From assembly GCF_964204645.1 (NCBI RefSeq), contig NC_134028.1:8721001-8785000 (forward strand): 64,000 nt of DNA, in the 5' to 3' direction. Below the pieces are notes generated by a model. The model had not been told where the DNA came from. It ran no database searches and saw only the letters and a program-made list of their open reading frames with translations. The DNA comes from Tubulanus polymorphus. Taxonomy: Eukaryota > Nemertea > Palaeonemertea > Tubulaniformes > Tubulanidae. Both the position numbers and the translations under genes were made by a program. Positions 21,826 to 33,432 of this stretch are shown here, one piece after another; the first letter of the stretch is position 1, and each line of letters opens with the position of its first letter.

Positions 21826-24337
21826 TTAGTCCAATATGTTGTTTTCTAACTCGTCACCAATAACTACTCCTCCCAATGATCGCAACAACAAAGGAACTCT
21901 TCCTCTTCTTTCCTTTTTCTCTTGTTTCTTCAGATTTTTCTTCGAGTAAGAGTCGTGTTGTTGTTGAGTAGAAGGTTTACACGCAGACTTTTTCGGTAAT
22001 TTCAGATTTATGTTGTGTTCGGCGCATTCTCGCATATAAAACTTCACGATGGCGCATTCGCAGTTTTTACCCAAAGGACATTCGCAAACGTTATCGGTAC
22101 AAGCCCTGTAAGATATATATAATGTATTAGTTATAAGTCTCTCTCCATTTCATCGCAGTTTCCATAACTTTGCTCATATAAGGAAGGCAGAAAAATGTAA
22201 CATAACACGAGATATTTACCTGAGGAAAGGTTTGACGGGAACTTTCTTGTGGCATTTCTTGAACGATGGACTCTTGAGGATATCACATTTCTGATGAGCG
22301 CGAACTCTCTGATCGTTTGTTTGACACGATGACTTTTTACTGTTGAACGGTTCATCGCAGTTGCATTTACCGCCGACTCGCCAAGACTTAGCGAAAACCT
22401 CCGCGTCTGAGACGATTTCTCGCTTCGCTTTCGTTCGAGTATCGTCTTGAACGACCTGATTGAAATTACCGCAAAGACCGCCTAATTTATCCTGCCAACT
22501 CGGTGTAACGTAAACGTCGATATCTCCTTGTTTACTCCACGTTAACTTAAACCCGTTTATCACATTCACTACAACCGTCGCGTTTTTAACGATTTCTATA
22601 GTGAAGTTTTCGTGTTTGTACGGAACACGGATTTTACTACGATTTACTCTGATATCGAGATCTCTGTGTAGTCCGATAGATAATGAAGACACGATGATTG
22701 TGACTAGTTTCGTTCTCACTGTCGGGTACGGGTGGAACTCGTTTTTGACGCGGATGTTTATCTGACGATCGGCGACATCTTGAAGCAAAGTGTAGCGACA
22801 AGTTCCACCGAATTTGAAATTGAACCCGTCAAACGATGCGTACGACAAATAATCCTTGTTCGAACCAGTGAGGGAACAAACGCTGTGAGCTGGTACACAT
22901 AACGCGCAGCATTCTCCTTGCGGTCTGTATAAAATGGATTTCTGAAAATATATCAGAAATGACGTATCAATAAATGGTATTTGGTTCATAAATTTAGGTG
23001 ATTTCAAAGGAAAACTTAAATGAAAATCTAAACGATGATATCTAATTATCTACCTGTGGGCATTTTGGAGTTAATCCGCATGTGATTTTTTGGCAGGTCG
23101 CCTTTCCGTCTTTACAACTACAATCCGTACAGGATCCGTCCTTCCAACTCTGATCAATCTATGATTGGAGAAATAAAGAGTTTGAAAGTTAAAGACATAT
23201 TAAAATAAAGATTGGAGTCAAGTCAAATAGTGATATGTTTTACCTTGTACATTTGTCCTTTATATGCACACCCAGCCGGCCGCTTACATTTCGGACAACA
23301 CGACTTTTTATCGAAGACCAAGAATTCTTTTGGACAGTTTAGATCTGGACAAGCTTTACGATAACACCGCATCCCGCCGTCGTAACATGAACACTTCGTA
23401 CATTTATCGGGCATAAAATGTCGCCTCTCCCGATGAAGATGACCTCGAAACAAACAACTCCCGTGAATAGAACTGGCCGTTACAGCTTTTCCTGCAATGA
23501 AAACAATTAATTGGTTTTAAGGAATAAATGACATGCACATCTATCAAGTTTTATCATGTAATCATTTAAAACATCTGTATAACTCGTATAGTTACCTTTA
23601 CAAACTGGACAGCATTGATTTTCTTCGTGCGTTTGAAATTTGTGTGGACAGTTTAAAACTGGACAAACCTTCTGAGTGCACGTCAATTCCCCCGACTAAA
23701 ATGATAGATTACGATACATATTCATATCTTTACTATGACCAACTAATCATTTCTAATGTTTTCATTATCTTTAGAAATCTAAGTTTACCTCGCATTTACA
23801 AGTTGTACATTTTTCACCAGGTTTTATGATTGATTTGCCATTTTCTACGGTAACTCCATTGACAACGCATCCTTTTGTATTTTCTTTCTCGCTGCTGCAG
23901 GCGGGGCAACATTGTCCCGGTTTGTAAATCTGTTCACGGCATACTGGACGACATTGTATCGAACTATGAGTCAAAACACCAGCCTGGAAAATGTCAACAC
24001 ATATATACTTCATATCTCCACTTTGTTGATAATACGACACACATGTATATTTTCAGTTGCGTCATTTGTCTTATTGCTAATCATTCTGAAACTTACCGAG
24101 CACATATTCAATTTACAGGGATCTTTTTCGTCGATCCATTCGGATCCACTTTCATGTTCTTTATTGTGGTATTTACAACCTAGAATTACAGAAAATACTT
24201 TCAATAGCAAAATATGATCTTTCATCAAACACGATGTCAGTTATATTCAGCGTCACTGATATGACAGGCTGCTTACCAGTCACCGAATAAACTACTACGA
24301 TCCACCAGACAATCGTTTTCAAAATGTAATTATGCAT
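21826..24337 (-). CDS. BMPER: BMPER / crossveinless-2-like secreted BMP modulator
   Basis: A complete eight-exon model: 24337-24277, 24179-24097, 23983-23789, 23695-23596, 23491-23244, 23158-23054, 22941-22220 and 22105-21826. All junctions are GT-AG and all phases agree (597 residues). Exon 1 is a signal peptide (MHNYILKTIVWWIVVVYSVT). Exons 2-7 encode four VWC modules, each ending in the CCPxC pattern (GQCCPAC, NQCCPVC, SCCPKC, GECCALC). Exon 7 holds a VWD domain (YASFDGFNFKFGGTCRY, then GLCGNFNQ), and exons 7-8 a C8-like Cys region followed by a basic tail. The VWC-VWD order is that of BMPER/crossveinless-2, an extracellular protein that binds BMPs and tunes their signalling. Compared with the vertebrate protein there is one VWC fewer, no GDPH cleavage motif at the start of the VWD, and no C-terminal TIL domain. 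A kielin/chordin-like relative is an alternative. Confidence 0.85.
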
Positions 24338-24354
24338 ACTGATCGGTAATCTTT

Positions 24355-24428
24355 TAATCCTCTGATAGATAATCCGCTAATCATCGAGTGCTAATCCGTT
24401 AATTCGTTGAGTGATAATCGGTTAATCC
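24355..24428. promoter_or_regulatory. Cluster of TAATCC motifs just upstream of the BMPER-like start
   Basis: Four TAATCC hexamers at 24355-24360, 24370-24375, 24392-24397 and 24423-24428, with extra TAATC variants between them, lie in an imperfect repeat of about 25-30 bases, 20-90 bases upstream of the ATG. TAATCC is the known core site of K50 homeodomain factors (Otx, Goosecoid, Pitx). Regulation by such a factor is inference; the array could also be a simple minisatellite in the 5' UTR. Confidence 0.35.
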
Positions 24429-24439
24429 AGTGAGTGATG

Positions 24440-25794
24440 ATGTGATGACTTGTCACTGAATGAACTGATTTACTGATATCACATCAGGTGTTTTATACGT
24501 GGATCATTTGCCACTCGGTCCGACACCTGAGACAGGAGCACGTCTCACTAATTAACATTGACAGTAATTATCTAATCAACATCATAGTTGGTCTGAGAGG
24601 TAAACTGACGTAGTTGTGCTGTTGTTTTGAATGAGCAAATTAAATTAACAATCAGCAATTAGGTATGAGTGATTTCGATTAATCGATGACGGGTGGTCTC
24701 AGGTTTCCAGAAAAATAGAAGCAAATTGCTGGTGATATTGATTAAGTCAGCAATTAATTTAATTGGATGATAATACGATTAATCACTAAAATCACAATAT
24801 CCGTGACGAATCGATGACATGTAAAATCATACACTTGAAAATATACTTACAAGTTTATTTAAAAATTGCTAGAAATATTTCGGATATTTTAGATCGAAGA
24901 AATGTTTAGATAAGTTTTTTAGTGAAGTTCCAAGTGTGGGGTTTTACATCTTTTGCACGATTATACGTAACTAAAACAAAGAAAATCTTTTGAGAAACGC
25001 ACTAAGAAGCGATCCATCTTTAACTTATCAGCGCCCTTGCTCTTCTAATATGCTTTTAGTGCTGCTGACCGACAAAAATATCTACCGCGTTTGATAATAA
25101 TTCTTTTACGAAACTCTCTCAGGTGTCCGGACAACCCAGGAGAAAACTTTAAGCTGCTTTCGTTACAAATGCATGTAACAGTACAGCACAAAAAATAAGT
25201 GTCTGGTCGTTTTGGTAATCTAACTTATCACTTGATAAATTAACTCTGTCTTGCTGTATAAAAGTTCGCGCATATTCTGACGACTTTTAAGGTCATTCTT
25301 AGTCTATCAAGTTTGATTTTGAATTCTAAAGTTTTGTTGCGAATATTTCTTTTTACCTAACAACCTGGTCGTTCATTCTCACGCGTTATTACTCAAAATA
25401 CTAGCGCCTTGCATACCGGGTAAGCTTCGATTTCGGATAAGAAAGATCGTCGATATATTACACCAATATCACCTTCTGTTCGATATGAGATTATTAGATC
25501 TAATAAAATCATAATTATCCCCTCAATTTGTAATTTTTCGGATGGAAAAGTAATAACAAAAAGGGGCTTGTGATGCTGCAGATATTATGATATATGGAGT
25601 ATGGTCTCGATGGATGCGTGCAACTTTTCAAAAGGTGTGCCTCAATTATGCGCTTAAGTTGTGAATTATACAGATTTTGGTTTTTCAATGAGTAGGCAAA
25701 TTTTATTATCCCGTAACACGGCGTCGATTTTCTATTTTTTGACGCCTTATAAAACGTTACCATTATGAAACCTAAACAATGTTAACCATTCAGC
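24440..25794. other. Gene-free interval upstream of the BMPER-like gene
   Basis: AT-rich sequence with no supported exon. It presumably includes the promoter of the BMPER-like gene, but no TATA or initiator element can be singled out. Confidence 0.35.
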
Positions 25795-25795
25795 G

Positions 25796-26440
25796 TCAAG
25801 TTCAAGTTCAAGTTCAAGTTCAAATTTATTTCACAGAAAGCATGACAGGCTATGTACACAGGTTGAGAGAAAACAAACAATTTTTTAAACAAAGCACAAT
25901 TATAAAAAGAGAGAGAGAACAGTAGCTTTCAGTGTGGGCCAAGCAAAGCCTTTAGGCCGCTGTCGCAAGCACCCAGGGAAAAAAACGAAAGGGAAATGAA
26001 GAAATAAAGGGGAAGGAAATGAAAGTTGATGATTTTTGATAATTACAGGAGAGTTTATATGAGTAAGCTAGAGGGTACAGGAGAGTGAGCAATTATAACA
26101 ATTAGGGTTATTACATTGATGGATATCATTGTAGGCGGAGGTGAGATATGGTCTGAGTTGACGTTTTAAATTTTGTTTGCTTGTGTGTAGGATGTCATTG
26201 GAAAAAGGTAGTTTTTGCCAGATGTTTGAAAGAATGTTTTGAGGTGAATTTTGATGCGGGGTTGGTGGTGTTTGTTTTGAAAATAAAGAATATGCGTGGT
26301 CTAAATATATGCTTTTTCTGATGTTGACTAAAGGAGATAAGTTTTCCGCGGTGAAGTAATTAGAAAAGTAATGGGGTGAAGATTTGATGGTGTTTTGAAT
26401 AAAAAGTGCAGCTTTAAGGATGAGGACATCATTGATCATT
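25796..26440 (-). mobile_element. LINE 3' fragment with GAACTT tail
   Basis: On the minus strand, a frame from 26439 to 26068 encodes a 123-residue stretch (INDVLILKAALFIQ, then LKRQLRPYLTSAYND) resembling the C-terminal end of LINE ORF2 proteins. A non-coding tail follows, ending in tandem GAACTT units at 25796-25823. The frame begins at a non-ATG codon and has no reverse-transcriptase core, so this is a 5'-truncated copy. Confidence 0.6.
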
Positions 26441-26991
26441 GATCGTCGTCATTTTACAAACGACAGCCGTAAATCGATGTGCAAAACGTCACAGGTCTAT
26501 GTGTACACAAATAAGCTATTTGGCAAAATATTATTGACATAGATGTAGAATGGCTTCCTGTGATTATATAATGACCTATATTTGAACGTCGAAATGTTAT
26601 ATTGCATTGAATATCATTAGAAGACGTATTGTAATAGTAAAGGATGTATGATTATATCAGAAGCGGCAGGCATAAATAGAAATGTCGGATTATTCGGTTA
26701 AATGGCGGATGTATACACGATTTGGAAGTCTGATATAAAAGTCAGACCCTGACGTGGGCATGCCGGTGGAATGACGAAGCTATCTACGATGTGTGTAGGG
26801 CCGGCGTGAATTTTATCAGCGGCTACAAGCGGTCAATATGAAAATGTGTAAACATATAATTTCAATATTCAAACGTTTTAGAAAATATGTTTGATATTAG
26901 GAGTAAGCAGGCTTCGTGAGATTAGCAATTTATAATAGCATAGCTATCATATACGGCTCCGCGTCCTCTGATGGCATGTGTATTAGGTGAC

Positions 26992-27120
26992 AATTCAATT
27001 CAATTCTTTATTGATCCTTTTCATTGAAATTTCGGGATAAAATTCCCAAATTCAATAAATACAAATTTTAAAATAAATTAATACAACATACATGACACAC
27101 GGGTAATTCATACAGAACAA
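26992..27120 (-). mobile_element. LINE 3' end with GAATT tail
   Basis: Minus-strand sequence ending in AATAAAGAATTGAATTGAAT at 26992-27017 has the 3' structure of another LINE family. Upstream sequence to about 27330 contains no intact protein. Confidence 0.5.
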
Positions 27121-27912
27121 CATAAGCATGTTATTTTAAATGACAATGTCTACTTCAACCCACCCAGACTCAAGACTCTAGGATATCGAGTGACAGCCAA
27201 ACCCGTGGCCAGGGCCGGCTGGCTAGGCCACACGATATGCTCGAAGTCATGATGAAGCAGACATCAGAAGAGCTCGTTCTTCAACCATGGAGGCAATGAA
27301 GTTGCAGACCAGCTTAGAGGCATAAGTAAATGAAGTCGGTCGCAAGTTCGCGATCAATTATTGAGAATTTTCAATAAAAAAATTTAAACCACTACTAGAG
27401 TCGAGACCCGCTGTATCATCTACCCAATCGCCAAATCTCATCATTCCCCAAATTTCTTAAAACTTCGATTTCAAATTTGCAATTCCACATTAGCTTAGCC
27501 CAGAAATTATACATTTTTTTCGCAGGCGTCAAATAATTTTCTTGTTGTTTCTTAGGAGCAACAAATCTTCATTGAATAGCTATCTCCGAAACGTTGTCCG
27601 TAGCGCCGTCCTATAAAGATTTGGTCAATTAAAAGGCGAATTTGGTTTTCATTTTTTGGAGTTGCATACAAAGCTTCACCCTGTCAGATGCCCGCAGTGG
27701 CCAAGCTCTGCTTTCATATTTTTTGTTAAACGGCTAAACTGGCTTGTCGTGTCAAAGTACCAGAAGGCTGAGGGTGGAAATCACATGTCCGTTATAAGAG
27801 CAGCATTTTGGTTGTTTAAAACATAACGTTTAGAGCAACCCTCGCAAACCATACGTGTAACTTCGTTTGCCAGGTCAAGAAAATAAAAGGGCATAAACCA
27901 ATAAAACAATCA

Positions 27913-28896
27913 TCATGATCTTTTGCACATTATAATTTTTCGAAACCTTTCGTTAACGATGAAGTAGATGAAGAAGTTTATGAGTGAGTCAATTTGGGCT
28001 AACACCATGCCGATATACCTCTGACCGGCTAAAGTATCACCGCGCCAAATTACGAATCGTATTGTCATTGCTGCGTTTGGTGTTTCAAACAGAAAAAAAG
28101 CCAAGATAACCATCGCAATCATACGAGTTGCCTTGACTACAGATTGTCGACTGCCACCCTTTTGGTTCGTTGTCTGTCCCATGTCACGTCGCTTGAAATA
28201 TTTGATGAGGAAAACCAAAAGGATTGAATTGTTTACAACCAGAAAAATGAATGGTAAAATAAAACCGAATACAAACAACGAAATTATGTGGACCATTCCT
28301 GACATGAGACCATACGTATGGAAATACGACTGATGAAAAACATGAGCGCAAGACATTTTATAAAAAACCTTCTTGTACATAAATACGTAGAAACTTCCAC
28401 AAGTTATAGTGACGTATAACGTTATTGTGACACATCTCAAATATTTCTTAGTTAGCCATAGTCCAGATTTCAGTGGGAAGTAGACCGCAAGCAGTCGCTC
28501 AATAGCCAAAAATACAATCAACCAGTTTCTAACAAGCATGAAAATGTGTTGACTAGGATACATTATTGCATCAACCTCCGGGAGATAACTCTTCCAATTG
28601 CTGTACTTGTAATATTCCCCGAATCGCCAATACCCCAACAGAACTCCGCTTTGGTATGGAATCGAGACGAGTAGAAACAAAGCATCAGCGATAGAGAGCA
28701 TTTTCAGAAGATAATAACCGGAATTGAACGGTAATTTTCGCAAAACGCAATACGAAACTACGTTCAAAACGAATCCAACAAACTGTATCGGTAAACCTAT
28801 AATTGTTTCGTAGAACATTGCATACACTGTCGAACTTCGTATTATGCAGTCGTGGTAAGGATCGACAGTCGCCGTGATGGTTGAAGTTGCATTCAT
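27913..28896 (-). CDS. FMRFamide-receptor-like class A GPCR
   Basis: An intronless ORF of 327 residues with an ATG at 28896 and an N-terminal NATS sequon. Seven hydrophobic segments are present. TM1 contains VGFVLNVVSYCVL. TM2 includes IADALFLLV with the conserved Asp. TM3 ends in LAIERLLAVYFPLK, a near-canonical DRY-region variant (ERL). The third intracellular loop is basic (KYFKRRDMGQ). TM6 reads MVILAFFLFETPNAAM and TM7 LINFFIYFIVNERFRK. It is similar in style to the receptor at 8286-9395 and distinct from the A/B/C set. The likely role is a neuropeptide receptor; the ligand is unknown. Confidence 0.85.
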   Translation of the reverse strand: MNATSTITATVDPYHDCIIRSSTVYAMFYETIIGLPIQFVGFVLNVVSYCVLRKLPFNSGYYLLKMLSIADALFLLVSIPYQSGVLLGYWRFGEYYKYSNWKSYLPEVDAIMYPSQHIFMLVRNWLIVFLAIERLLAVYFPLKSGLWLTKKYLRCVTITLYVTITCGSFYVFMYKKVFYKMSCAHVFHQSYFHTYGLMSGMVHIISLFVFGFILPFIFLVVNNSILLVFLIKYFKRRDMGQTTNQKGGSRQSVVKATRMIAMVILAFFLFETPNAAMTIRFVIWRGDTLAGQRYIGMVLAQIDSLINFFIYFIVNERFRKIIMCKRS

Positions 28897-30460
28897 GGTA
28901 GCAATTTCGGAAACGTAGATTATTTCAGAACATACAAAACGTAGATAGAAAAGTAAATGAATTTCGTGAATCGGAGAAAACTACTTTTCAAGAGTACGAC
29001 TTGGCTAAATCATTTATATAAAATGGTAAAGTTAACCCAGCCCCGAGTGTTGGTTATATATTGTAATTCAAACAATTTGGTTCTCGCGCGAGAATCTAAA
29101 ACCTTTGGATTTCATGGGCGAGAAAAGAAAAAAAATGGGCCAATGTAGGAAATTTTCATCTAGCCTCTAGCCTTTCAAGAACTTTTTTACAAATCAAAAT
29201 ATTTTCCTTTCTAGCGCGAGAAAAACCAAAAATTTCGAATTATTTCGCGAGAGAAGCAAAAGTTTGGAATTCTTGCGCGAGAAAACCAAAATTTTTCGTT
29301 TTCTCGAAAAAAAACGACCGGTGAAATTCTTTTATCGTTCCTCTAACCGTACAGAAAATTGTTTTCAGTATGGCCATCATAGTCACCAGCGTTATTCGAT
29401 CGGAATTTTTTACTTGACAAACAATAACGAAATTGACAGAACAGAATCAATCTGGAACGAACAGGGCCGTAACATACATAAAGATTGAGTATAAAACCTC
29501 TAAAATTGAAGAATTTAGGCCTTAGCAACTTGTTTACTTCATCGCTAGTACTACGCAATAAAAAGTGACCTTTTTTCACCGAATAGTAGCCTAGATGGCT
29601 GTTGCAATATTGATGTGAAATCTGACGACTGCCGTTCTGCCAAGAAATCATTACTCCAAGGCCACTACGCCGCTTCTGGAGTGCAATAACCTAGAGACAC
29701 CCATGGGATCTAAACTAGAAAAACGCCGATGATGCCAACTATTGGAATAGATAAAACCTGCCTTCCATTTTAACGAATTTTCAAAGAGAAGTTGAACCTT
29801 GCATTCATATAATTATAACTGTATTTGTTATTCTATATATGAATAAACGATCAAAAATATTTTTTCTAGCAAATACGTACCTTTTTTGTCTGTGGATATT
29901 AGTTTCGGGATCTAAAAGTAGAGCCTAAAATTGTCGACAGTAAAATTTAGAATTTAACAAAATTGGCTTTTCAGCATGTAGCTTGATTTTATAGATTTGG
30001 CTAATTTTTTGTTTCCCTCAGTTCAAAAAAACACTAAGAACCTCGAACTCGGCGCCGAATCTGTCGATATCATTGTTCCCCAGATGGAATTACGCATTAA
30101 CCAAGATGTGTGCATTGTTTACTCGGCGCTGATAACGAGCGTCGGAAATACAGTCGATTCTTTTGAACTACGAGGCTAAGTGCGTCGTCTTCTCGTTTGA
30201 ACGTCCATTGGCGACTACCGTACATTTAACAATAAATCGAATTTGAATTTGAGTTTTGGAAACGGGACACATGCATGCCAGAGGTGGTATCGACTGAAGA
30301 AATTCATTACTGAAACGTTGAAATAAACTTTTTCTTGATACATAACATTAGACGGGTTTTCTCTTTTACTTTAACAGCTCATTGTAGAATTATCTTATCC
30401 TCATAAATAATATCAAGATTTAACCCATCAAACCAAACACATCTACGAGTTGGGAGAGCA
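28897..30460. other. Gene-free interval with a short tandem repeat
   Basis: No supported gene. At 29213-29308 there are about three imperfect units of 30-33 bases beginning GCGCGAGAAAA and continuing CCAAAA, with looser relatives near 29085-29130. Short frames elsewhere have no motif. Confidence 0.4.
29213..29308. repeat. Imperfect GCGCGAGAAAACCAAAA tandem repeat
   Basis: Three units of about 30-33 bases with the shared core CGCGAGAxAAxCAAAA. They lie in the 5' region of the GPCR gene at 27913-28896. Confidence 0.45.
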
Positions 30461-33432
30461 ATGGTTTCGGCTCGTAAGTTTTAAAGCCGGTTTCCGTTCT
30501 ACTGACATTTATACTATTTTTCGCAGTGAATTTCGCTTGTAAAATGCCCGTAAAAACAGATATGAACCCTCCACCTCCCGCAAACTCTCACCAACCCGGA
30601 GTTACTACTACTCTGCTTTATAGCGGGTCGAAATTTCAAGGGCATCAGAAAAGTAAAGGCAACAGTTACAGCGTCGAAGTGATTTTACAGGTAATAATGT
30701 TTGATTGATAATAGTCTGTGTTTATTTCGCTCAGACTAACAAATTGAGTTCGGTAGTCATTTAGAGATTTCCTATCTTTAGACGCGGGGTCCAGTTTCAT
30801 GAAAAAGTTTGAAGCTTGAAACAGTTGAATTTACCTCAATGAAACCATGGAGTAAGCCTCTAGGAGTCTACTAGTAACTGTCTACTAAGTTAGTTAGGCT
30901 ACCAATTCGATAGTCTGGCATTGTTGATTGTTAGTTATCCTTAGCTACGATCTGTACTTATTTAAGACAGGCCCATATTCACAGAGGCGGTGCCAATGTG
31001 AATGTATTTGCCCATAACATCCTGAGTTCGGCCACTTTTTGTCAAAGAAAATTTATTAATTAGTTTCATTATGAATGGAAGTGGTTATTTTGCCGGATCC
31101 GGTTACTTACGGTCCATGAAAAGTTTTTTACCATAAATCGTTTCTGATTTTAAGTGAGGCGACATCTATTGAGCTGTATCATTGACTTAGATGCTTGAAA
31201 TATATTCATAATTGCAGAACGTCGATTTGGAGAATTCGTATCTGTGCGGCTACCTGACGATTAAAGGACTGACTGAAGAATATCCGAATTTGACGACGTT
31301 TTTTGACGGAGAAATAATCAGCAAAAAGCACCCGTTTCTAACGCGGAAATGGGACGCCGATGAAGAAGTAGATCGGAAACATTGGGTAATTAACATGAGG
31401 TTTATTTAGGCTTTTCGGATCAACTGTGTCGATCCTTATAGAAAATGGTCCTGAGAGTAATTTACTCTTGGTGGCACAAATTGTAACTACTGGATATACA
31501 CAGCTGATATTAGGAGAGAAATAGCAGTTGGAATTGATATGGACAGTTTCGTCCATCCGCTCTTAGCCGTTTGGAAGGACTAGGAGAAATGTGCAAAATT
31601 TCAATGAATTCCCCACTTTTTTACTGATCAATGCTTGACCTGGTTTTTGATGATGACAATAGGGAAAGCCCTTCACAAGGACATCACTTTGAAAGCCCTT
31701 GATAGTGACATCATTATCAAGCATATAGTATTGATTGTTCTGCCGTGAGCTTTGTTGAACATGCTTACTTCACAGTGCGCCATGATTTCATCTTTATCAG
31801 CTGTTTATACATAGGTTATTGCAAATCCGAGAACAAATCAATTTTTATGCTCATAAGTAAAATGCATTCAGTTTGATACCACTGGACCCATGATCCTTTA
31901 TATTCTGTAGTCTTGATATTTGTTATCATGTTGTTTGCACTACTGTCATAGGACAAATCTCATCGGTTTCTATTGGAAGTAGGTTCCATTTGGATTCTTA
32001 TTCTCAAATCCTTACCTGGAAGTCCCTTCATACGATTTACTCTTAGTCGGAATTTTTCTTGGACAAATTCTGTCCTTCCAAACTTTTCTCACAAATGCTA
32101 AAGTTTTACCCTAATAAAAGCAAAGCTGAAATCAATCTTTGTGGCTCCAAAGTAGAATTCTTTTTTTCTATCATGCATATTGATATTGACAACCAAATGC
32201 TTTTTGATTTTTTTCTAGGGTAAATTTTTGTCATTTTATCAATTCGCGAAAACGTTCAACACGGATAGTTTCGACTACGATGAACTTAGAAATAATGATT
32301 TCATCTTCATGAGATGGAAGGTAAGGTCACTGAGCGACGAGCGCATCAGCCTTGTTATAGATATATATGGAGCAAAATTTCGTACCTGTACTTAGCTGAT
32401 TGTGTTTCAAGGAAAATTGAAGTAAAAAGTGGCCACACCGCCGGATTGCGCCTGCTGTGAGCATCTAAATTTTTTTGGGGAGGTCTCTATCCCCCCGATA
32501 TTAGATCCATTCAGTCTGAAGGAGATGGGCACAAGCTGCAGATTGATACTTCAACTTTTTTGACGTCAATAAGGTTTGCAAATTGAGATACTGTCATTAA
32601 TAGATTGTATTTCCTAGACTGACGCAGTGACTGAGTGGGTTAAGCAAGCAGTCCCTGGTCTCCCCCTTAAATTCGAGAGGCTTCGAATCCTGGTGGCAGC
32701 AGAGTTTCTTTCAGATAGAGAGAGATGAAAAATGTTCCGTTACAAGTTTTTGCCAGTTTGTGGTATTCCTGACTCATGTTCGATTAACGAATCTTTTGTC
32801 TAATTGTAGGAACATTTTCTGGTGCCGGATCATAAAATCAAAGATATCAATGGTGCGTCATTCGCCGGATTTTATTACATCTGTTTTCAGAAATCGACGG
32901 CTACTATAGAAGGTTATTATTATCATAGAAATTCAGAATGGTAAGTGCAACTAAAATTTAAAAACCCACCATCGGTGAAGTTGTTACCATAGAACCTTGT
33001 TGCCGCAAATTCGGCCATATCATGTGTTTGCCATCTTCTGAAATGGTCAGCCCCAGTTCATCCTATCCATAGAATGCTTCTTTGGTATACCCAGTCGATT
33101 CAAAAAAATTGCTAAAATACTCATCTTTCTTCATTTGCCGCCACCTCGCTCTAAATGAACCAGCGGCATTTAACCTCCTCGGGAGATAGGTTTGTTCCAG
33201 TGAACCACACTACATGTATGGACCCGGGTACACATTCAATAGTTGATTAATGAATTCAATTACAGCCTTGTTCGACTAGGTTAATGAAACAAAGGTGGCA
33301 CTTCGCATTAGAAAGCTAAAAGAAGAGGGCGTAAATGTATTGTTCGTTTCATCATTTCATTTTTGCAGGTTTCAATCGTTGAATTTAGTACACATGCCTG
33401 AACACAGTATACCTGTGTATGAATTCAGATGA
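30461..33432 (+). CDS. GID4: GID4, substrate receptor of the CTLH/GID E3 ligase
   Basis: The core model has five exons: 30527-30690, 31218-31385, 32219-32320, 32810-32940 and 33369-33432, all GT-AG. From the ATG at 30544 it gives 203 residues that closely follow the C-terminal two thirds of human GID4: [85 protein letters not shown] and a final VYEFR. This is the beta-barrel that binds Pro-type and related N-terminal degrons and delivers substrates to the CTLH ubiquitin ligase. A 13-base upstream exon (30461-30473, ATG GTT TCG GCT C) would splice through a 53-base intron in frame and add ten residues; an in-frame stop precedes it at 30404. The long low-complexity N terminus of the human protein is absent. 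Confidence is high in the family and lower in the exact start. Confidence 0.95.
32621..32703 (+). mobile_element. tRNA-derived SINE head in GID4 intron
   Basis: An A-box-like TGACTGAGTGGGTTAAG and a B-box-like GCTTCGAATCC are spaced as in a Leu/Ser-type tRNA with a variable arm. The acceptor stem does not pair, so this is a SINE head or tRNA pseudogene rather than a working tRNA. Confidence 0.55.

Larger units (their letters stand above)
17160..22600 (-). repeat. Right arm (C) of the inverted duplication
   Basis: The reverse complement of the left arm, with GPCR copy C on the plus strand and the 3' exons of the BMPER-like gene on the minus strand. Homology with copy B reaches further out (to about 17130) than homology with the left arm. 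Two stretches, 19606-20000 and about 20240-20920, are absent from the left arm and look like later insertions. Exons 1-6 of the BMPER-like gene (above 23050) lie outside the part that can be compared, because the left arm is cut at the window start. Confidence 0.85.

Noticed and set aside
24010-24228. Alternative start of the BMPER-like protein at 24225 (MKDHILLLKVFSVILG)
   Set aside because: It looks like a signal peptide, but the upstream exon (24337-24277) has a better one and splices in phase to the acceptor at 24180, so this stretch is read as intron.
27150-27330. Possible RTE-like LINE coding end (GWLGH motif)
   Set aside because: Only a five-residue resemblance with stops around it; not enough to call.
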